This document shows positions 14,741 through 19,345 of a stretch of 19,345 bases of DNA, piece after piece (positions within the stretch are counted from its first letter, which is position 1; each line of letters starts with the position of its first letter). This DNA comes from CAIRDP01 sp037141915 (lineage in GTDB: Bacteria > Bacteroidota > Bacteroidia > Bacteroidales > FEN-979): assembly GCA_037141915.1 (NCBI GenBank), contig JBAXBP010000054.1:1-19345 (forward strand). The letters are read 5' to 3'. The notes under the pieces are model-generated. The model was given only the letters and a program-made list of their open reading frames with translations, was not told the DNA's origin and made no database searches. The position numbers were made by a program, and so were the translations under genes.

Positions 14741-16108
14741 ATGATCCGAAAGGTTCTCCTGGCATTCTTCCTTTTTGCATCCTTGTTTTGTTTGTCGCAG
14801 AACTTACTCGATGGAACAATTCATAACCTTGGGAAGTCGAGAATATACCTGCTGAGCATCTATGGTGAGAAGACCAGGGTGGTTGATTCAACACTCAGCG
14901 ATTCACTTGGCAGGTTTCATATAATGCTGCCTCCCAGCAGAATCCCAGGCCTTTACAGAATAGGTTGGAGTAAAGCAGGAACGGTGAACCTGATCCTGAA
15001 CGCTGAAGATGTTAAGTTTGAAACCTGGGCCACCTCATCCGAAGATTCCCTGAAAATAATCTCATCCACCGAGAATCAAATACTGCGTTTGTTTAATGTA
15101 AGGGGGAGGATCAACCAGTCAAAACTGGAATTGCTGATGCCTGTCGTGGATTTTTACCCGGTTAAAGATGAATTCTACAGCAGGATTGTAAACGAATTCG
15201 AGACCATTCAGAAAACCCAGCAGGTTTTCCTGGATTCCATGGTCCGGGAATATCCTGCTACGTTTGCCATCAGGATGCAGAAAGTATTGCAGACGCCGTA
15301 TATTCCGGGATCACTTACGTCCAATGCACGGATGGACTACCTGAAACAGCATTACTGGGATAAGGTGGACTTCAATGACACTGCCCTTCTCAGGAGCAAT
15401 GCATTTGCCGACAAGGTCATATCATACCTGGCTATATACCAGAACAACAGGCTGAACCAGAAGCAGCTGGAAGCTGAATTCATTAAAGCGGTCACTATCG
15501 CGCTGGGGGCTGCTTCTGTTTATCCTGAAACCTACAAGTTCATGCTGGATTACCTCGTGGGAGGTTTCGACAAATATCATTTTGATGACGTTATCACTTA
15601 TATTGCCGACAATTTCCAGGATCCGTTCTCATGCGAGGATGCAGCCCGTAAATCGGCCCTTCAGAAAAAACTCGACAACTTTAAAAAGCTCAGCGTAGGA
15701 AAGACCGCCCCGGTTATTGCCGTCCCGGATGCGAAAGGGAATATGGTCAGTCTCTCATCAGTTAAAAATATGTATACCCTCCTGGTTTTCTGGTCGAGCC
15801 AGTGCCCCCATTGTACCGACATGATGCCAAAGCTAAAAACCTGGTACGATAAGCAGAAAACCAGGAAACTTGAAATTTTTGCAATCTCTCTCGATACAAG
15901 CAAGAACGACTGGCTTTCGTTCGTAAAAAAAGAAAAACTCAACTGGATCAATGTTTCCGAACTAAAGGGATATTTCGGGAAAGCCGAAGACGAATATAAC
16001 GTCTATGCCACTCCGACCATGTATTTGCTTGATCAGCAAAAAAATATTGTTGCAAAGCCGATCACCTGGCGTGAACTCGAGCAGGCCCTGAACCAGAATG
16101 TAAAATAA
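14741..16108 (+). CDS. TlpA-like thioredoxin-fold protein with CPHC active site
   Basis: This 455-residue exported protein has a signal peptide (MIRKVLLAFFLFASLFCLSQ) without a proper lipobox, so it is probably soluble periplasmic rather than a lipoprotein. Residues of about 20-110 resemble a DUF4369-like beta domain (LLDGTIHNLGKSRIYLLSIYG). A long helical middle region follows. The C-terminal thioredoxin domain runs from about residue 320: SVGKTAPVIAVPDAKGNMVSLSSV, LLVFWSSQCPHCTDMMPKL with cysteines 355 and 358, and the cis-proline loop YATPTMYLLD. CPHC is the dipeptide of DsbA rather than thioredoxin (CGPC), which suggests a different redox potential or substrate from its upstream paralogue. 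It follows that paralogue by 88 bases, with a terminator hairpin between. Confidence 0.88.
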   Translation: MIRKVLLAFFLFASLFCLSQNLLDGTIHNLGKSRIYLLSIYGEKTRVVDSTLSDSLGRFHIMLPPSRIPGLYRIGWSKAGTVNLILNAEDVKFETWATSSEDSLKIISSTENQILRLFNVRGRINQSKLELLMPVVDFYPVKDEFYSRIVNEFETIQKTQQVFLDSMVREYPATFAIRMQKVLQTPYIPGSLTSNARMDYLKQHYWDKVDFNDTALLRSNAFADKVISYLAIYQNNRLNQKQLEAEFIKAVTIALGAASVYPETYKFMLDYLVGGFDKYHFDDVITYIADNFQDPFSCEDAARKSALQKKLDNFKKLSVGKTAPVIAVPDAKGNMVSLSSVKNMYTLLVFWSSQCPHCTDMMPKLKTWYDKQKTRKLEIFAISLDTSKNDWLSFVKKEKLNWINVSELKGYFGKAEDEYNVYATPTMYLLDQQKNIVAKPITWRELEQALNQNVK

Positions 16109-16117
16109 CGTGATGGT

Positions 16118-16150
16118 CGTGACGCCGCTTCGCTCGTGACGAGCGTCACG
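16118..16150 (+). other. Competing hairpins after the second TlpA-like gene
   Basis: CGTGACGC (16118-16125) pairs perfectly with GCGTCACG (16143-16150). A second stem, CGCTCG/CGAGCG (16131-16136 with 16140-16145), overlaps the right arm. The first stem can enclose much of the region, but the two cannot both form in full. They start 10 bases after the stop codon at 16106-16108 and may act as a weak terminator. No clean T-tract follows immediately; TTTTTT occurs at 16160-16165. Confidence 0.5.
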
Positions 16151-16201
16151 TTCATTACGTTTTTTACGACCATTACGTTCATCGCGACCGTAATAATCTT
16201 C
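16148..16201. repeat. Degenerate 9-bp tandem repeat (ACGTTCATT type) upstream of ruvA
   Basis: From 16148 the sequence reads as nine-base units: ACGTTCATT, ACGTTTTTT, ACGACCATT, ACGTTCATC, GCGACCGTA, then decaying units. On the minus strand the period of three codons gives a peptide of NER/DER/NGR-like triplets. It fills most of the gap between the second TlpA-like gene and ruvA. The longer plus-strand frame that would start ruvA at 16136 is just this repeat read through. Confidence 0.65.
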
Positions 16202-16212
16202 ACGAAAAATCT

Positions 16213-16220
16213 TATTTTTG
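16213..16220 (+). promoter_or_regulatory. Promoter -7 box for ruvA
   Basis: TATTTTTG matches TAnnTTTG and ends 26 bases before the chosen ruvA ATG at 16247. No clear TTTG stands at -33, where the degenerate 9-bp repeat ends. The position supports starting ruvA at 16247 rather than 16136. Confidence 0.5.
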
Positions 16221-16246
16221 CACTTCATTCGCCGATATTTAACATC

Positions 16247-16831
16247 ATGTACGAATATATCAAAGGCCGCCTGGTCGAGAAAAATCCGGCATATGCAGTT
16301 ATCGACTGCAACGGTGTGGGTTATTATCTCAGTATTTCAATCTATACGTATTCAAAGATCGAGGATCAGGAAAATTGTATGTTGTTCACCCACCTGGTTG
16401 TGAGGGAAGACGCCCATATGCTTTTCGGATTTGCCGATATAGGTGAAAGGGAGTTGTTCCGCCACCTGATCAGTGTTTCCGGCGTGGGGGTTAATACGGC
16501 AAGGATCATTCTTTCATCCCTGAATCCTTCGGAAGTGACCCAGGCCATTGTGGAGGGGAATGCGCCGATGCTGCAGAGAATTAAAGGGATAGGCACTAAA
16601 ACTGCCGAACGCATCATCATTGACTTGAGAAACAAGCTGTCCAGGAACCTGATTCCATCAGAAAAATCAGGTATTTTACACAATACTAACCGCGAAGAAG
16701 CGTTATCTGCATTAAGCATTCTGGGATTTCCCAAAGTGCTGGCGGAGAAAGTATTAAACAAGGTAATCGAATCAGAAGGCTCCGGCCTGTCTGTGGAACA
16801 GCTTATTAAACAAGCACTGAGGTTGTTATAG
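16247..16831 (+). CDS. ruvA: Holliday junction branch migration complex subunit RuvA
   Basis: RuvA binds four-way DNA junctions as a tetramer and loads the RuvB motor for branch migration in recombinational repair. ATG 16247 gives 194 residues, the usual size, with the standard N-terminus MYEYIKGRLVEKNPAYAVIDCNGVGYYL of the OB-fold domain (about 1-63). Two helix-hairpin-helix motifs follow: LISVSGVGVNTARIIL (74-89) and RIKGIGTKTAERIIIDLRNKL (111-131). A flexible linker (about 132-148) leads to domain III, which contacts RuvB (EEALSALSILGFPKVLAEKVL, to LRLL at 194). The upstream extension to 16136 is repeat-derived and rejected. The gene is followed 53 bases later by sprA; as I recall, this order is common in Bacteroidota. 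ruvB and ruvC are not in this window. Confidence 0.95.
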   Translation: MYEYIKGRLVEKNPAYAVIDCNGVGYYLSISIYTYSKIEDQENCMLFTHLVVREDAHMLFGFADIGERELFRHLISVSGVGVNTARIILSSLNPSEVTQAIVEGNAPMLQRIKGIGTKTAERIIIDLRNKLSRNLIPSEKSGILHNTNREEALSALSILGFPKVLAEKVLNKVIESEGSGLSVEQLIKQALRLL

Positions 16832-16884
16832 AGCTTGTTTGAATTGATTTCACTGATCTTAGCTAACGGAACAAAACGGAATTG

Positions 16885-19345
16885 GTGAACTACTTTAACA
16901 TTGCTGTAAAATACTGTCTTGTCTTAATGGTTCTCCAGGGTTTTGCCATACCGTCCGTTGCCGGGCGGTCCGGGCAGAGCTTTGGACGGACCCTCGACGT
17001 TTTTTGTTCTGCCGATACCGGTAAAATCCTGGATACCAATCTGAGGTATCCATTCTCCTACGATGCTACTACCCCGGGGACAGGCAAAACCAGTCCCCTT
17101 TACCTTAAAAATCCGCCAAACATCAAAACTGTCGTTGAGTATGACCCGGCGACGCACCAGTATTATAACCTGTACAAGATAGGTAATGAGACTTACAGGA
17201 TCCCGACAACCATGTCTTTCAACGAATACCAGGACATGGATATGCAGAACCTGTTGCAAAGTTACTGGAAAGAGAGGGCTGAAGCAGCCGGGATGGATAA
17301 TGCGAAGGGGGTAATACCCAAGATCCATATCCCGGGAAAATTCTTTGAAACTATTTTTGGGAACAATACCGTGGATATCCGGCCCCAGGGATCCGCCCAG
17401 ATCAACTTTGGTATCGTTTCGAACCGAAGGGACGACCCTATGCTTAATACCCGGCAGAGGAGGCAGACCAATTTCGACTTCAGTGAGAAGATACAGATGA
17501 ACGTCATCGCTAAGATCGGCGACAAGATTGAGTTCAAGATAAACTATAACACCCAGGCTACCTTTGATTTTGAGAATACCCTGAAACTCAAGTATGAAGG
17601 TAAGGAAGACGACATCATCCAGCTGATCGAGGGAGGTAACGTGAACATGCCCCTGAATACCACCCTCATCAAAGGGACCGAAAGCCTTTTCGGGATCAAG
17701 GCCAAACTGAGATTCGGGCGGCTAACCGTTACGGCGCTGTATTCACAGCAGAAAAGTGAAACTAAAAATCTTACTGTCCAGGGGAATGCACAGACCAATA
17801 AATTCAGGCTAAGGGCCGATGAATATGAAGAGAACCGTCATTTTTTCGTTTCCCAGTATTTCCGGGATAATTTCACAACAGCTCTCAAATCTCTTCCGGT
17901 AATCAATTCATCGATCAATATCCTGAAGATCGAAGTATGGGCCACGAACATCGGCGCAGCTGTTACAGAGAACCGAAATATCGTGGCATTCCAGGACCTT
18001 GGGGAATTCAAACCATATAATACCAGGGTGTTTACTCCCAAACCGCCTAATTCACTGCCTTCGAACTATTCCAATGACCTCTTCTACAAGCTGATGCCAA
18101 ATACAGCCGACTCCAACAAGGTCCGCAATATCAATACTGTTAGCGAGTACCTGAAAGGTTCTCCATTTTTCCTGGTATCGGGTCTGGATTTCGAGAAAGT
18201 TGAAAGCGCACGTAAACTTCTCCCGAGCGAATACACCTTTAACCCAAGGCTTGGGTTTATTTCGCTTAACACCAATCTCAATCCCGATCAGACCCTCGCT
18301 GTTGCTTACCAGTACCAGATTGTTGGCGATCCCACGATATACCAGGTAGGTGAATTTTCTGACCAGGGGATAAACTCACCTAAAAGTTTGGTGGTTAAAT
18401 TGTTGAAATCCACTTCCCTGAATACACGTATCCCGATGTGGAACCTGATGATGAAGAATGTGTATTCTCTGGGTGCCTACCAGGTGCAATCGCAGGATTT
18501 CACACTTAACGTATTATACAACGGGAATTCCAACGGTGTGCCTACGGCATATCTCAGCGAAAGCCGTATTAAAGGCACGCCCCTGCTCAGGGTATTGAGC
18601 CTTGACAAACTGAACATGCAGATGAACCCTCCTGCCGACGGAATGTTCGATTTTATTGACCAGGCAGCGACCATGGGCGGAACCATACAGGCGACTAACG
18701 GGAGGGTGTTTTTCCCGGTGCTCGAGCCTTTCGGGAGTTCGCTAAGAGATTCGATCCTTGACCCGAATGACCCGTACTCGATTGCGCTTGCTAACAAATA
18801 CTGCTTTGATTCGTTGTATACCCTCACTAAATCCCAGGCAAGGCAATACCCCGATAAAAATAAGTTCGTTCTCGACGGTTATTATAAATCGACTACGGGC
18901 TCGGAAATATCCCTGAATGCACTAAATGTCCCCCAGGGTTCTGTGAAGGTCACGGCAGGCGGTGTTATGCTGACCGAAAATGTTGATTATACGGTGGATT
19001 ATACCCTGGGTCGCGTGCGTATTATCAATGAAGGACTGTTGAATTCAGGCACTCCTATCAATATCTCGATGGAGAGCAACCAGATGTTCAATATTCAGAC
19101 CAAGCGACTGATAGGAGCCCACCTGGATTACAAGATCAATAAGGATTTCAACCTGGGTGCAACCATTATGAACCTGAATGAGCGTCCCCTCACGCAAAAA
19201 GTAAATTACGGTGATGAACCCATGTCGAATACGATCTGGGGTTTTAACCTTTCATACAGGACCCAGTCACGCCTGATTACACGACTTGTTAATGCCATTC
19301 CTTTTATTTCAACCAAAGCCCCGTCAAGTATTGCAGTTGATGCTG
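16885..19345 (+). CDS. sprA: SprA (Sov), type IX secretion system outer-membrane translocon, 3' truncated by window end
   Basis: SprA is the very large beta-barrel (about 2,300-2,500 residues, 36 strands) through which T9SS cargo with C-terminal sorting domains crosses the outer membrane. It is also needed for gliding where that occurs. About 820 codons are visible, all in one open frame to the window edge. GTG 16885 (or TTG 16882) gives a signal peptide, NYFNIAVKYCLVLMVLQGF then AIPSVAG. The ATG at 16927 would cut that signal short. Family-typical stretches include LRYPFSYDATTP, VDIRPQGSAQINFGIVSNRR near residue 160, FSEKIQMNVIAKIGDKIEF, SLFGIKAKLRFG, ENRHFFVSQYFRDNF and TRLVNAIPFISTKAPSSI at the end. 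No frameshift was found in the visible part. T9SS partners are not in view. Confidence 0.93.
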   Translation, partial: MNYFNIAVKYCLVLMVLQGFAIPSVAGRSGQSFGRTLDVFCSADTGKILDTNLRYPFSYDATTPGTGKTSPLYLKNPPNIKTVVEYDPATHQYYNLYKIGNETYRIPTTMSFNEYQDMDMQNLLQSYWKERAEAAGMDNAKGVIPKIHIPGKFFETIFGNNTVDIRPQGSAQINFGIVSNRRDDPMLNTRQRRQTNFDFSEKIQMNVIAKIGDKIEFKINYNTQATFDFENTLKLKYEGKEDDIIQLIEGGNVNMPLNTTLIKGTESLFGIKAKLRFGRLTVTALYSQQKSETKNLTVQGNAQTNKFRLRADEYEENRHFFVSQYFRDNFTTALKSLPVINSSINILKIEVWATNIGAAVTENRNIVAFQDLGEFKPYNTRVFTPKPPNSLPSNYSNDLFYKLMPNTADSNKVRNINTVSEYLKGSPFFLVSGLDFEKVESARKLLPSEYTFNPRLGFISLNTNLNPDQTLAVAYQYQIVGDPTIYQVGEFSDQGINSPKSLVVKLLKSTSLNTRIPMWNLMMKNVYSLGAYQVQSQDFTLNVLYNGNSNGVPTAYLSESRIKGTPLLRVLSLDKLNMQMNPPADGMFDFIDQAATMGGTIQATNGRVFFPVLEPFGSSLRDSILDPNDPYSIALANKYCFDSLYTLTKSQARQYPDKNKFVLDGYYKSTTGSEISLNALNVPQGSVKVTAGGVMLTENVDYTVDYTLGRVRIINEGLLNSGTPINISMESNQMFNIQTKRLIGAHLDYKINKDFNLGATIMNLNERPLTQKVNYGDEPMSNTIWGFNLSYRTQSRLITRLVNAIPFISTKAPSSIAVDA

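Noticed and set aside
15962..16228. Minus-strand frame encoding NER/DGR-rich peptide across the ruvA upstream gap.
   Set aside because: It overlaps the end of the CPHC gene and its composition is simply the 9-bp repeat read in one frame; no start signal or homology.
16136..16246. ruvA start at 16136.
   Set aside because: The added 37 residues come from the nonamer repeat and the promoter region; ATG 16247 begins the standard RuvA OB fold.
16924..18827. Series of minus-strand frames across the sprA region (for example 16924-17328, 17262-17537 and 18477-18827).
   Set aside because: They lie opposite a continuous, recognisable SprA frame and have no family features.

Overview
The window is chromosomal DNA from a member of the Bacteroidota, most likely a Bacteroidales-like or related environmental lineage. 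The evidence is the start of sprA, which encodes the outer-membrane channel of the type IX secretion system and is found only in this phylum. It lies directly after ruvA. TAnnTTTG promoter boxes of the Bacteroidota type sit before several genes, Shine-Dalgarno sites are mostly absent, and two DUF4369/TlpA-like thiol-disulfide proteins and a PorT-like beta-barrel protein are present. No tRNA, rRNA, insertion sequence, phage gene or CRISPR array was seen.

Layout: (1) 1-1889, plus strand: the tail of an unidentified membrane protein overlaps a GT39/ArnT-like membrane glycosyltransferase. The glycosyltransferase reading frame carries an in-frame TGA at its ninth codon. (2) 1899-6785, minus strand, transcribed right to left: recX, prfB (with an intact programmed +1 frameshift), an ArsC-family protein, fumC and a beta-barrel outer-membrane protein. 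(3) 7034-13350: a secreted DUF4838 (GH163-like) protein on the plus strand faces a very large secreted GH38 alpha-mannosidase on the minus strand, tail to tail. The 197-base gap between them is rich in hairpins and repeats. (4) 13516-16108, plus strand: a TlpA-like lipoprotein (CGPC), a strong hairpin terminator, then a second TlpA-like protein (CPHC). (5) 16247-19345, plus strand: ruvA and the first about 820 codons of sprA, cut by the window end.

How the genes fit together: most are housekeeping genes (translation termination, recombination control and branch migration, TCA cycle, envelope redox, protein secretion). The accessory part is the DUF4838/GH38 pair, which could act together on mannose-containing N-glycans. 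That is inferred from family membership and adjacency; no SusC/SusD pair or regulator is in view.

The least explained structure is in the gaps. Two families of 7-bp-period repeats (GTACATG-type and TTTCGCT-type) each occur at two separate loci. A 9-bp-period repeat lies before ruvA. I found no clearly new multi-gene system. The strongest items for follow-up are the glycosyltransferase nonsense codon, the repeat families placed at gene 3' ends, and the DUF4838/GH38 pair.
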